Shown: positions 52,929 through 61,300, counted from the stretch's first letter. The stretch is 62,368 nt of DNA from Deltaproteobacteria bacterium (GCA_029261795.1 JAJDAP010000024.1:1-62368), one strand, 5' to 3'. Numbers and translations: made by a program. The notes: generated by a model from the letters alone, not told the origin.

Positions 52929-53525
52929 TCACTCGGAGCCCCCGATCTCGGCGAGTCTCTCGCGGATCAGGTTCGATATCTCGTCGGCCTTCTTGACGAT
53001 CTCGATGTATGCCTGATCACGCCTTTCGAACCATTCGGCGTCGTGATCTTGTCGGCCGGGCGAGCGTTGCAGACAGCGGTGCGCTTCCAGGTCGCAGAGG
53101 GTGATCAGTTCCCCCAGTGCGTCGTAGATCAGGCGGGAGTAGAACGGCGCAGTGTCATCGACGACCTGGCGCAGCTGCTTCACCGCCTCCCAAAGAGCCT
53201 CCTGGCGGGGCTCAAGAAACTCGCTGTGCGACGGTAGGCTGGTGGCGCCGACTCGACCGTTTCGCCGGGCGTTGGAAGCGGCCTCCCAGACCTTCTGGAG
53301 GTTCTGGAATTCGATGTCGAACTGTGCGCGCTGCACCCATTGGAGGCGGCTCGAGTGGTTTGCGACGTCGGCTTTCACGGTCTCGACCTCGCGGGTGATT
53401 GGGCCGATGTCTTCCATCGTGGCGAGGTTCTCGCCCTTCTTGCCCGCGTATTTCCTGAAGGTGATTGCCCAGCCGCCCAGCGCGATAAGCACGACGATCT
53501 CGACCACCTCGATCCAGACGCTCAT
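52929..53525 (-). CDS. Membrane-anchored helical protein of unknown function
   Basis: 198 aa. An N-terminal helix (VEIVVLIALGGWAITF) is followed by a long, charged, mainly helical part with a probable coiled coil near 45-90 (REVETVKADVANHSSRLQWVQRAQFDIEFQNLQKVWE) and a C-terminal helix rich in Asp/Glu. I do not recognise it. Its start overlaps the integrase stop by 4 nt, so it is made with the integrase, perhaps as a helper or cargo. It is the first gene after attL. Confidence 0.75.
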   Translation of the reverse strand: MSVWIEVVEIVVLIALGGWAITFRKYAGKKGENLATMEDIGPITREVETVKADVANHSSRLQWVQRAQFDIEFQNLQKVWEAASNARRNGRVGATSLPSHSEFLEPRQEALWEAVKQLRQVVDDTAPFYSRLIYDALGELITLCDLEAHRCLQRSPGRQDHDAEWFERRDQAYIEIVKKADEISNLIRERLAEIGGSE

Positions 53526-54781
53526 CGCCGCAGGTCCTCCACGCGCTCGCCTCCGAGTGCCAGATAGTGCTCAACCGAGCCTGCCGAAGCGTGCCCGAGA
53601 AATGCCTGGAGCATCGCCGGGGTAACGCTGGGGCTCATCGCCAGCTCCGTCGCCGCCGAGTGCTTCAGGTGGTACGGGGAGACGTAGGGAACGCCGGCCT
53701 TCTCGCAGGCCCACTTCCATCGGTCGATCAGCGCCCACTCGCTCCAGCGCTTGTCCGGGTTCTTCGCCCGATGATTCAGGAAGAGCGGCACACCCCGACG
53801 TTCGAGCCGCTCTGCTGGGGTCGCTTGAAGTACCCGCTTCTCGATCCAGTCGCATAGGATCGGGTTCGTCCCCACACGCCGGGTCTGGCGGTTCTTCGTG
53901 ATTGGACTGGAGCCGGAGTTCGCTTCGGAGCCGTCCATCGCGCGCTCGACGAGGAGGCGCGGCTTCTTCCAGTGCTCCAGGTCCATCGCCCGCAGCTCCG
54001 TCGGCCGGATGGCGTGGTACAGAGCAAGGTACGGGCCTCGGTCTTCCCAGGGCAGAGCGGCGATGGCCCGGCCGACGTGCTCGGGTTCGAGGATCGGCGG
54101 CGCAGCCTTGATCTCCTTCATCACCGGGAATTCGGGAACCGTCGCCAGGCTTCCGCGCCGGACCATCCAGCGCATGGCTCTGCGAAGATCGTTGAGCGCG
54201 TGGTTGATCGTCTTCGGGGCGAGGGGCACCGTCTCGCCGTTCTTCTTGCGGGTGAACGTCTCCGGCAGCCAGAGGGCCCATTCATCGAGGGACCCGTAGG
54301 TCACGGCGTGGATGTGCCAGCCGTCCCAGAAGGAGAAGTAGCCGCCCTCTCGGCGGAGCTTCCCCTGGAGCTCGCGGTAGGTCCGGGGTCGGATCTGGCC
54401 TTGGGCGAGTCGACGCGCCTCGAAAGCCAGGAACTCCTCCAGCTTGTTCAGGAGTAGCGTTTCAGCAGTGGGGGCGTCCAGATAGGGGGCTACCGCTCGA
54501 GCAACGTCCAGATGCTCCTCGTACTGGGCTCGGATGCGCTCGAGGATGGTCTGGGCGACGGGGAGGCCCATCGGAACCCAGACGCCGGGCTCAATCTGGA
54601 ACTTCCCGACGGTCCATCGCTGGCCGGAGCGGCGGATGTGGATCCGCGCTCGAGTGCCATTGGCCGTCTGGTAGGTCTGGATGGACCCGAGTTCCCTCGC
54701 CAACTCCGCCCGCTCCTGGCTGGTCGGCTCACAGATAGCCGATTCAGTAGCCGGCCTGCCAACGAACGCGGATTGGCTCAT
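53522..54781 (-). CDS. Tyrosine recombinase (integrase)
   Basis: 419 aa. Site-specific recombinase that should excise and insert the element. Residues about 125-215 are a core-binding, SAM-like helical domain; the catalytic part follows. Box I Arg is in LYHAIRPTELRAMDL, the beta-hairpin Lys in TKNRQTRRVG, the late His in AFLGHASAG and the nucleophile Tyr in VEHYLAL. Box II reads PYHLKHS, so the usual HxxRH has Tyr/His shifted and Lys in the Arg position. Its place near attL fits an integrase for tRNA-Glu. A recombination-directionality gene is not identified. Confidence 0.93.
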   Translation of the reverse strand: MSQSAFVGRPATESAICEPTSQERAELARELGSIQTYQTANGTRARIHIRRSGQRWTVGKFQIEPGVWVPMGLPVAQTILERIRAQYEEHLDVARAVAPYLDAPTAETLLLNKLEEFLAFEARRLAQGQIRPRTYRELQGKLRREGGYFSFWDGWHIHAVTYGSLDEWALWLPETFTRKKNGETVPLAPKTINHALNDLRRAMRWMVRRGSLATVPEFPVMKEIKAAPPILEPEHVGRAIAALPWEDRGPYLALYHAIRPTELRAMDLEHWKKPRLLVERAMDGSEANSGSSPITKNRQTRRVGTNPILCDWIEKRVLQATPAERLERRGVPLFLNHRAKNPDKRWSEWALIDRWKWACEKAGVPYVSPYHLKHSAATELAMSPSVTPAMLQAFLGHASAGSVEHYLALGGERVEDLRR

Positions 54782-54791
54782 GCCGCGCCAC

Positions 54792-55094
54792 TCACGCTGC
54801 GGCCTCCGGGGGGTCCCAGCGGATCAAGAGGCCCTCGAACGGCAGGCCGTGGGTCTTCTCGAACCAGGCGAACATCGCGATGTGGTCGGGGAAGCCGTCC
54901 TTCTCGGCGATGTCCTGCACCGTCTCGTCTTCGTCGCGCCCATCACCGAAGATCGCGATGTCGCGCATCCTCGTGAGCTTGATTCGATCGACGTGCTCGC
55001 ATCTGACCTCTCCCAGCTTCCGGCACGCCTTCGTCCGCATCCCGGTGTAGAGGTAGAGGGTCTGGCCGGGCTTGGGGTCTCCTTCACGGACCAT
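54792..55094 (-). CDS. Small ASCH/PUA-like protein
   Basis: 100 aa, ATG with GGAGGAATAG upstream. GQTLYLYTGMRTKACRKLGEVRCEHVDRIKL and the end FAWFEKTHGLPFEGLLIRWDP resemble small ASCH-type, RNA- or nucleotide-binding proteins carried by phages and islands. It is 10 bp upstream of the integrase gene on the same strand, so both may share a promoter. Role not known. Confidence 0.65.
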   Translation of the reverse strand: MVREGDPKPGQTLYLYTGMRTKACRKLGEVRCEHVDRIKLTRMRDIAIFGDGRDEDETVQDIAEKDGFPDHIAMFAWFEKTHGLPFEGLLIRWDPPEAAA

Positions 55095-55157
55095 CTATTC
55101 CTCCAGGTGCTTCTGACGCCGGGGGCCGGCTCCGATGCGGTTTCGAGCGCTCACGTG

Positions 55158-55319
55158 ATGTGGGCCGCCGTGGCATCACCGGTTGGGACACTGGCCTGGA
55201 AGCGCAATCGATTCGCGGAGCGGCAGAGCCTGATGGTGGCGCGCGCTCGAGTTCGAAACCGGAAAGTAACCGTCGCGCGCGCCAGCACGTACTTGGAGAC
55301 ACTCGCAGTAGCCCGATGA
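55158..55319 (+). CDS. Possible small basic protein before a strong terminator
   Basis: 53 aa, ATG or the GTG three bases before. Very basic (many Arg/Lys; RNRFAERQSLMVARARVRN), no recognised domain. Supported only by its open frame and by the strong stem-loop 22 bp after its stop, which ends a plus-strand transcript. It may instead be part of a non-coding transcript. Confidence 0.35.
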   Translation: MWAAVASPVGTLAWKRNRFAERQSLMVARARVRNRKVTVARASTYLETLAVAR

Positions 55320-55340
55320 GACGTCCTGATCGGCGTTCCC

Positions 55341-55370
55341 GAGCCCCTCTCACTTCGGTGGGAGGGGCTC
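55341..55370 (+). terminator. Strong stem-loop terminator
   Basis: GAGCCCCTCTCAC / GTGGGAGGGGCTC pairs over 13 bp (one G-T) around a TTCG loop, followed by TTCGTCGTTC. The T-run is interrupted but the stem is very stable. It serves a plus-strand transcript entering from the left. Confidence 0.65.
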
Positions 55371-55411
55371 TTCGTCGTTCTGGGCTACGACTGCCCGGTG
55401 GTGTCCTACCC

Positions 55412-55855
55412 CTAGGGGCACGTCTCGTGGTTGGGATCGAGCCAGCAGATATGGAACGTGTTCCCGACTAGTAGACCGACCACGCGACCGTGGTTGTATC
55501 GGTCGATAGAGAACTGGTAGCCCTTGTAGTCGCGAAGCTGCGGATCGCGAATATGGTTGAACCCATTCGGGACCGCACTCGCCTCCCAGTTAATCCCATG
55601 AGCCTTCAGCGCGTCATTCCGGTTCGCCAGGAACTCTGTCCGCTTCATCTGCGAAACGGCTTTCAAGCGCTCGAACAACGCCTCGTAGTAGCCATCACCG
55701 ACGATCTGGCTGACTGGTGGCGTCGGGTGCAGGTGCTTGAATGAGAATCGGATCTCGTCCGGTTCGGGCGGCGGACCATCGTCACGGATCCGCCCTCCCT
55801 TGTGGGGGACGGGACTAGCTTCGATCCCCTTCTTGCTGCGCTTGGAGGCGGCCAT
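55412..55855 (-). CDS. Toxin component of a Panacea-type toxin-antitoxin pair
   Basis: 147 aa. A basic N-terminal tail, then IVGDGYYEALFERLKAVSQMKRTEFLANRNDALKAHGINWE and the end GRVVGLLVGNTFHICWLDPNHETCP, a pattern I know from small proteins encoded next to SocA/Panacea genes. The toxic activity is not evident from motifs. It begins 41 nt inside the antitoxin gene, the tight overlap expected of such pairs. Call depends mainly on the partner. Confidence 0.65.
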   Translation of the reverse strand: MAASKRSKKGIEASPVPHKGGRIRDDGPPPEPDEIRFSFKHLHPTPPVSQIVGDGYYEALFERLKAVSQMKRTEFLANRNDALKAHGINWEASAVPNGFNHIRDPQLRDYKGYQFSIDRYNHGRVVGLLVGNTFHICWLDPNHETCP

Positions 55856-56291
55856 AGAAGTACCGCCTCATACTTTCCGGTCTGATGATCTCGCTCGACG
55901 AGACATCATCCGGGAGTCCATTGCGCGCTTCGAGCCAAGGCGACTCCGCATGGGTCATTCGCTCCAGATCCCAGGCAGAGTAGTCCCCGTAGACATCGAG
56001 CACCTCTTCGAGGTGTGCTGCGACCTGCGGGCCGAGGTGGACGCTTTCGATGTTGTCCGCGATCGGACTCCATCCGTTGTGCTTGAAGCGTCCGTACTGA
56101 CCGGGCTGAACCGGGCCGTGGATCCATGCCTCGATCCGGTCATCGAACAGCTTCTCCTCGTAGATAGCGAGGAACCACGCCTGCGCGTAGTACAGGAACT
56201 TCTGGAGATGCAGGTTCGTGATCGTGTCGCCGTGTTCGTGGCGGTGGCGCACGAAGAACGACGCCACGTCCTGGGCGGTGGTGCGGGCCAT
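55815..56291 (-). CDS. Panacea/SocA-like antitoxin (DUF4065)
   Basis: 158 aa. DVASFFVRHRHEHGDTITNLHLQKFLYYAQAWFLAIYEEKLFDDRIEAWIHGPVQP is the Panacea domain signature (helical, with QKFLYYAQ). Panacea proteins neutralise diverse toxins, some by protease delivery and some by direct binding. As the upstream gene of an overlapping pair it is made first, which fits an antitoxin. Its role in the element is likely stabilisation or defence by cell arrest (inferred). Confidence 0.85.
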   Translation of the reverse strand: MARTTAQDVASFFVRHRHEHGDTITNLHLQKFLYYAQAWFLAIYEEKLFDDRIEAWIHGPVQPGQYGRFKHNGWSPIADNIESVHLGPQVAAHLEEVLDVYGDYSAWDLERMTHAESPWLEARNGLPDDVSSSEIIRPESMRRYFYGRLQAQQEGDRS

Positions 56292-56443
56292 ATCGAGAGT
56301 TTCGTCACAACGGACACCGGAGTCAAGTACTCAAAATCGCTAGGGAAATCGGTCATTTCAGTACGGGGCCTCCACTAGTTCCTCAAGGCTCCACTTGTGA
56401 TCTGCAACACCAGACGCCTGCGCGGGGGTCACAGACTGCCCGA

Positions 56444-56677
56444 ATGGACTTGCTCGAACCGCTTCCGATCTGCCCTGGCTGCACCCAGCCGATCCGAACA
56501 CCGGATCCTGCACTCGACAGCTACATCGATGGCCAGGAGCGCCCATGGCACTGGAGCTGCTCGAAGCAGGTTCTCTCTGCATGGCCAGGGCAGCCCGGAG
56601 GGGTGAAGCCGGGGCCAACGGAGAGCTGGCCTGCACCTCATACGCTGCGGGTGTTGGTGCCGTCCAACAGCGGATGA
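56444..56677 (+). CDS. Small zinc-ribbon-like protein
   Basis: 77 aa. ICPGCTQPIRT and RPWHWSCSKQV give a C-x2-C...H-x2-C set fitting a small zinc finger or treble clef. The C-terminal half is low-complexity. It is divergent from the antitoxin across 152 bp. A weak ribosome site and the presence of an alternative minus-strand frame make this moderately uncertain. Confidence 0.5.
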   Translation: MDLLEPLPICPGCTQPIRTPDPALDSYIDGQERPWHWSCSKQVLSAWPGQPGGVKPGPTESWPAPHTLRVLVPSNSG

Positions 56678-56723
56678 GAAAGGTTCCGGCCACGCGGACC
56701 GGTGTCGAGCCAGGAGCGCATCT

Positions 56724-57920
56724 CTATTGCTCGACTCGCACCTCGAACGTCTGGTGGCTGTCCAATCCCCCTACGTCACCGAGCGAGTAACTCCCTGCGT
56801 CGAACGTTTCGACGGCCTTCGTTCCAGCGGCCGCAATATCCTCCTCGTCCTTGACCGCTTGTTCCTCGGCAGCCTTTCTTACCCTATCGGTAGCGTCCTT
56901 CAGGGTGGCCTTTAGCGCATTCACACGCTCGGTTAGGCCCGTTCGAACGTCCTCCGAAAGACCCTGAAGCGCCCCAAGTATTCTTGCACTCTCTGGATAG
57001 GCTAGGTCGATCTTTCCATCCGCCGTGCAGGGCTTCTTCTTCCTTACTAGGTCCAGTGCCAGGTTCGAAAGCTGACCGCAGATCCACCCCTCTTCTTTAA
57101 GCTCCGGCCCCTCCATGTACGCCCACCAGAACGCGACAATCTGGTCAGGTGAAAGGGAAGGGACGCCGACCGCCTCAGCGAGGCGGCTACGGGCCGAATC
57201 GTTCTTTGCTGATCGGATTTTCTCCGCCAGGTCGTCCCGGGCAGAGGTCGAGACCGTTTCCAGCTTGCCCTGGGAGACCGCCTGGTTGACTAGGCCCCGG
57301 ATGTTGGCGACCTCGCAGATCTTCTGGACGGACATCACGTCGCCAACTGCGTTCTCGAACGTGTAGCGCTCGCCGAGTTGCGCGGCCTGGTCTTTGACTT
57401 CCTTGGCCTGTTGGCTCAGCGCTCGTAGGACCAGATCGGAGACAGCCTTCGTGTCTGGGCTGAAGAGGACAGTGTCTTGGAATACCTCCCCGCCGGCGAG
57501 GACCCCTCCGAAAGCTGTGCCAACAAGCGCAAGCGCCTTCTGATTCGCTCCGGTCACACCTAACACTGCCGAGGTCACTCCAGATAGAATCCCAGCTTGG
57601 CCACGACCGAGCTCGTACTCTTGCTGGACCTTGCCGAGCTCATTCAGGAAGTCGTGGCAGGATGCCTCGACGAGCATGGCGCCGGCACCAAGGAATTTCC
57701 TGAACGCTGGGGCTCCCGCTCCAGTTGATTTCGCGGTCGTGTAGGAGTTGGCGAAGTGCTTTAGCAGCGTTGTGTCCTCGCCGGCGGCGACTGGTCCCTT
57801 GCGGTTGAGAGTTCGAGTAGGTCCACCAAGTGTTCCGCAGCCCGATGCGATGATCGACACGACCACGATTGCCAGAATGTCAGCGGTGACTCGACGCCGA
57901 GCGATCCCCGTCGAAGGCAT
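56724..57920 (-). CDS. Large lipoprotein of unknown function
   Basis: 398 aa, ATG with GGAG. Lipobox IIASGC (Cys28). The rest is helical and polar with a glycine-rich hydrophobic hairpin near 115-150 (ILSGVTSAVLGVTGANQKALALVGTAFGGVLAGG), which may insert in a membrane, and a coiled C-terminal region (ERVNALKATLKDATDRVRKAAEEQ). I do not recognise the family. As an exported protein on an integrative element it could act in surface exclusion, uptake blocking or host modification, none of which is shown. Confidence 0.8.
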   Translation of the reverse strand: MPSTGIARRRVTADILAIVVVSIIASGCGTLGGPTRTLNRKGPVAAGEDTTLLKHFANSYTTAKSTGAGAPAFRKFLGAGAMLVEASCHDFLNELGKVQQEYELGRGQAGILSGVTSAVLGVTGANQKALALVGTAFGGVLAGGEVFQDTVLFSPDTKAVSDLVLRALSQQAKEVKDQAAQLGERYTFENAVGDVMSVQKICEVANIRGLVNQAVSQGKLETVSTSARDDLAEKIRSAKNDSARSRLAEAVGVPSLSPDQIVAFWWAYMEGPELKEEGWICGQLSNLALDLVRKKKPCTADGKIDLAYPESARILGALQGLSEDVRTGLTERVNALKATLKDATDRVRKAAEEQAVKDEEDIAAAGTKAVETFDAGSYSLGDVGGLDSHQTFEVRVEQ

Positions 57921-58135
57921 CTGCTTCTCCTAACCCACCACCGCTCCTCTGAGATATAAGCACATCGGGGCCGCTCCCGCCGATTGATAGTGCGAAAGGC
58001 ACCTAACACATACGGCCCATTTAGGGGGTAGTACAGAGTCAGATGCTAGAAAAAGACGGATGGGTCGCTACGACTCTTACGCTGGTGGTTACGGTCGATC
58101 CTGACCAACCTGTCGTTTCGTGTAGGATATTTCGA

Positions 58136-58336
58136 ATGGATCACCGGCTCCCCTACGACTCCCAGGATCTCGCTCGTGCCCCAGACCGGCGCGAGCGCGC
58201 CATCCGCGAGGTGAACGGGGAGGGCGCCCAGGTCCTCGAGCGCCTCGCCTGCCATGCGGACGCCGGGCAGCCGCTCTCGGGTTCTCAGCTACGGGCCGTG
58301 GCCATGATGCTCAGGCGCGGAGCGTTCGAGGCATGA
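58136..58336 (+). CDS. Small soluble protein of unknown function
   Basis: 66 aa from ATG 58136 with AGGATA upstream; a longer frame to 58043 has no start signal. Charged and helical (RRERAIREVNGEGAQVLERL; SGSQLRAVAMMLRRG). Its end overlaps the next gene by 4 nt. No family recognised. Confidence 0.55.
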   Translation: MDHRLPYDSQDLARAPDRRERAIREVNGEGAQVLERLACHADAGQPLSGSQLRAVAMMLRRGAFEA

Positions 58337-58743
58337 GCCAGATCCTGCAGGTGGTCATAGGTGGATTGCTCGTCGCCGCCGTATCGGGCTTCTTCTGGCT
58401 CGCCTATACGAACGATCGCGCTGCGGGTCGGATCGCCAGGGCTATATATGCAATCTTTGTGGGCGCCGCTGTCGTTGGCTTCATCGCCGTGCTCGCGTAC
58501 GACTTCGGCTACGACGCTGCGGAGAAGGACGTTAGGGAACTCCTCGAACGCGGAGTTGTCATCGATGGTCTCCGTCTGATTCAACTCGAAAGCGGCTTGG
58601 GTCTCGGACTGTTGTGGGTGTTCGGATGTGCCGTCGTGGGATTGGTTCCTAGCCTCATCCTTAACGCGATGCGCTGGGCGAACCGTCACGACAAAGAGGT
58701 GGCCGAGTCAGACGGCCCGGTTCAGGACGAGAAGGCAGACTAG
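58333..58743 (+). CDS. Small integral membrane protein of unknown function
   Basis: 136 aa with three predicted helices: VVIGGLLVAAVSGFFWLAY, AIYAIFVGAAVVGFIAVLAY and LGLLWVFGCAVVGLVPSLIL. The end is acidic. Translationally coupled to the preceding small gene. I do not recognise it. The visibly lower GC (for example GGCTATATATGCAATC) sets it off from the host. Confidence 0.7.
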   Translation: MSQILQVVIGGLLVAAVSGFFWLAYTNDRAAGRIARAIYAIFVGAAVVGFIAVLAYDFGYDAAEKDVRELLERGVVIDGLRLIQLESGLGLGLLWVFGCAVVGLVPSLILNAMRWANRHDKEVAESDGPVQDEKAD

Positions 58744-58799
58744 AGGAACAGCAGGTCGGCCGCGCGCACACTCCCACGTTCGGGGTACTCGATCATCAT
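58740..58799 (-). pseudogene. Remnant of a second HerA-like ATPase C-terminus
   Basis: Reading on the minus strand, EYPERGSVRAADLLFL plus stop is nearly the end of the ATPase at 59499 (EYPGPGFVRAADLLFL). 58744-58766 is identical to 59503-59525 over 23 bp, and similarity continues for about 30 bp before it is lost. The rest of such a gene is missing. Confidence 0.7.
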
Positions 58800-58912
58800 C
58801 GACGCCCGAACCCGGAGGGTGTTCATTCCAGCCACAGCCGCCTCCGTCCGGCGCGGCGCTCATTGCGATCGCCCCGATTTCGGTCCGGGAGGCCGGCGTT
58901 AGGACCACGCGA

Positions 58913-59410
58913 CTAGCCTTTCGGGTTCACAGAGAGGTATGCGTTGATGAACTTGTCGACTTGATCCTTGATCCCCTGGCGAATAAACGGAGCATCGCCT
59001 ATGCCGACGGCATTGGTCCCCCATGTGACGCCGCCCGGCACGCTGATACTTGGATCTCGATCTAGCTTTATCCCTTGCTGCAAATCCAGAGCAAGAGAGT
59101 ATGGATGACCGGTTCGGTTCGACCTGTGGATTAGGGTCAGGGCTAGGTACAAGCTCGGCTGACCAGGGGTTCGTAACAGCTCCCCGTTCGTCAGTACCTT
59201 GATTCCGGCCATGCGAAGTTTTAGTTCAATGTCAGTCCGGAGTCGGCTCTCCGTTATGCCGATGCGTCTGACATCCTCGTGCAAATCCTCGATCAGCACG
59301 TAGACGCCGCCTAGGCCTATGAGGGTCTGTCGCTCGAATTCGTCATCAGCGAGAGATGGATTGGCGTGAAGCAACGGCAGGATCAGAAGGCACATGGCGA
59401 TGTTTCTCAT
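58913..59410 (-). CDS. Small exported protein of unknown function
   Basis: 165 aa from ATG 59410 (a TTG 18 nt further upstream is possible). Signal peptide ending SLA-DDE. The mature part has a beta-alpha pattern (GLGGVYVLIEDLHEDVRRIGITESRLRTDIELKLRMAGIKV; LYLALTLIHRS) like small periplasmic proteins related to the TolB-N/CsgG surface fold, but the match is weak. It lies 88 bp after the stop of the HerA-like gene on the same strand, so may share its transcript. Confidence 0.7.
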   Translation of the reverse strand: MRNIAMCLLILPLLHANPSLADDEFERQTLIGLGGVYVLIEDLHEDVRRIGITESRLRTDIELKLRMAGIKVLTNGELLRTPGQPSLYLALTLIHRSNRTGHPYSLALDLQQGIKLDRDPSISVPGGVTWGTNAVGIGDAPFIRQGIKDQVDKFINAYLSVNPKG

Positions 59411-59498
59411 CTGGCCATGATAGGTCAATGAGGCCGGCGCTATGGGGTCTCACAACCGGGCGACCGCCGGCTTGCCCCAGTTTTCTTCGTCGGTGATC

Positions 59499-61250
59499 TC
59501 AAAGGAACAGCAGGTCGGCCGCGCGAACGAAGCCCGGGCCGGGGTACTCGACGAGCCCGAGGCTCGACAACTGCGACAGGGCCTTCGCGAACCCCGAGCT
59601 CTTGACGTTCTCGTAGCCGGCGGACTTCGCAACGTCCTCTCGCGACACCGACCCTCCGCCGACCGCGATCAGGGGCTCGAGGATTCGCCAGTGGACGCCT
59701 GGGAAGATTGACCGGATCCGCGCGTGGAGCTGGTCCTCGGTGATCGGTGCCTCGCTGCCACACGCGGCCGCCTGGCCTGAGTCCGTGAGCGCCACCGCAC
59801 CGTTGCCTGGGTAGCGGACCAGCCCATCGCTCGAGAGCTGGGAGAGCGCCTTCGCGAAGCCGGAACTCTTCGCGTTCTTGTAGCCCGAGAAGATCGCGAC
59901 CTGGGACCGGGGAGCCTCCGGGATTCCGACCTGGGCGAGCTCGGCCAGGGCATCGAGGATCCGCTGCCGGACGCCACCAACGACGCCCGCCGGCGGCGCC
60001 GCGGCGGGGACAGATAGTGGCCGCGTCCGAACGTCTGCACTCGGAGCCACGCGGGTCGCAGGGAGATCGAGGTCGACATCGATCGGTTCCCGGATTCCGG
60101 CGAGCGCCTGGTCGATGAGATCGAGCGTCCCCTTCGCGCGATCGCGTGCGGCCTCGAGTACGCCGACGGCTGACGCCTCGCGTTCCGAGATCTTGCCGAC
60201 GAGCTCGCGCACGGCCGCGCCGTGGCCTTCTTGTCGCGCTCGCTCGAGCTGCTCGGGATCGCTCGCGGGCGCATCGGCGCGGACCTTCTGGAGCTCCTTC
60301 TCGAGCTGGCGAACCTTCACCTGCAGGGCCTTCGGGTCCTTCGATTCGGCTTCCGTCACGACCGAGGCCATCGCAGACCGGAGCTCCGCCAGATCGCTCG
60401 ACTCGAGGATGCGAGGCTCGATCGCGTTCGCGCCGAGCTCGGGCGTGGCGGAGGCATCGAAGGTCCGCTTCTTCCCGATGCGGAAGCGGCCGAGGATGCC
60501 CAGCCACTGGGGCGACCAAACCATCGCCTCCCCGGTCTCAAGGCTCGGGAGCTGGCTCACCATCTCGCCGACGTCGGCGCCATGGTGCACGACCCACTCC
60601 TGGATCGCCTTGCGCTCGTGGGCCGCGGCCAGGCGGTAGAGGAAGAGGGCCTCGGCCTGGTTCAGGACCTCCTTGTTCACGGACTGCGGGCGCTGCGAGA
60701 TCAGCGTGCAGCCGATCCCGAAGTTCCGGCCGAGGCGCACCAGGTCCTCGATCGCGCCGAGCATCCGCTCCTCGCCCGTCGCCCGCTGCGGCGCGAATAC
60801 TTGGGCCTCCTCGAGCACCAGGTGCACGGCCGAGCGCTTCCCCTTCTTGCGGTGGAAGAGCTGCTCGCCGAACTCCGTCACGAAGCGCTTGCGCTCGTTC
60901 TTGCGGAATCGGGAGACGTCGAGGACCACGGAGATCCCGCGGTCGATCACCACGTCGGCCACCAGTGCGCCGGCGCCGGGCTCGAGCGGGATGTCGCCGT
61001 GCTCGCCACCGAACACCGGAATGTCGAACCCGGGCCCCATGCCGTTCGCCGCCAGTCGCAGGCCCCACCACGTGCCAACCGGGTCGAGGATCACGACCTG
61101 GCCGCCGTGCTCGAGGAGGCCCTCGACCATCTTGCCGGCGCCGTAGGTCTTGCCACTTCCGCGGATCCCGAGATGCGCCATCACGCGAGCGACAGCGTCG
61201 GTCGGGAGCTCGAGCCCTCGCCCCATCTTGATGTGCTGGCTACCGCTCAC
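59499..61250 (-). CDS. HerA/DUF87-like ATPase with duplicated winged-helix-like C-terminus
   Basis: 583 aa, GTG start with AGGGGCGG upstream. Walker A GIRGSGKTYGAGK near residue 28 and Walker B HLVLEEAQVF near 140 place it with HerA/TraD-type DNA pumps (hexameric, DNA-translocating). The late core motif TLISQRPQSVNKEVLNQAEALFLYRL is also typical. After a coiled linker at about 300-370, two repeats of about 65 residues (427-490 and 520-583) share SSGFAKALSQLSS and resemble winged helices that bind DNA. No nuclease partner is adjacent. It could move element DNA or act in defence. Confidence 0.85.
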   Translation of the reverse strand: MSGSQHIKMGRGLELPTDAVARVMAHLGIRGSGKTYGAGKMVEGLLEHGGQVVILDPVGTWWGLRLAANGMGPGFDIPVFGGEHGDIPLEPGAGALVADVVIDRGISVVLDVSRFRKNERKRFVTEFGEQLFHRKKGKRSAVHLVLEEAQVFAPQRATGEERMLGAIEDLVRLGRNFGIGCTLISQRPQSVNKEVLNQAEALFLYRLAAAHERKAIQEWVVHHGADVGEMVSQLPSLETGEAMVWSPQWLGILGRFRIGKKRTFDASATPELGANAIEPRILESSDLAELRSAMASVVTEAESKDPKALQVKVRQLEKELQKVRADAPASDPEQLERARQEGHGAAVRELVGKISEREASAVGVLEAARDRAKGTLDLIDQALAGIREPIDVDLDLPATRVAPSADVRTRPLSVPAAAPPAGVVGGVRQRILDALAELAQVGIPEAPRSQVAIFSGYKNAKSSGFAKALSQLSSDGLVRYPGNGAVALTDSGQAAACGSEAPITEDQLHARIRSIFPGVHWRILEPLIAVGGGSVSREDVAKSAGYENVKSSGFAKALSQLSSLGLVEYPGPGFVRAADLLFL

Positions 61251-61280
61251 ACCCGCCCCTGTACCGGCGCAGGGCCTGCG

Positions 61281-61300
61281 CTGTGCTCTCGCTGTGCCGA
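61281..61300. promoter_or_regulatory. Candidate integrase arm sites, right end
   Basis: CTGTGCTCT and CTGTGCCGA, 11 bp apart, 55-75 bp inside attR. They match the repeats near attL (52893-52921). Confidence 0.5.

Noticed and set aside
55084..55353. 89-codon minus-strand frame
   Set aside because: Arg/Pro/Ser-rich, overlaps the start of the ASCH-like gene and runs through the terminator stem.
56358..56693. 111-codon minus-strand frame opposite the zinc-ribbon-like gene
   Set aside because: No domain pattern; the plus-strand frame has a consistent Cys/His set and was preferred.
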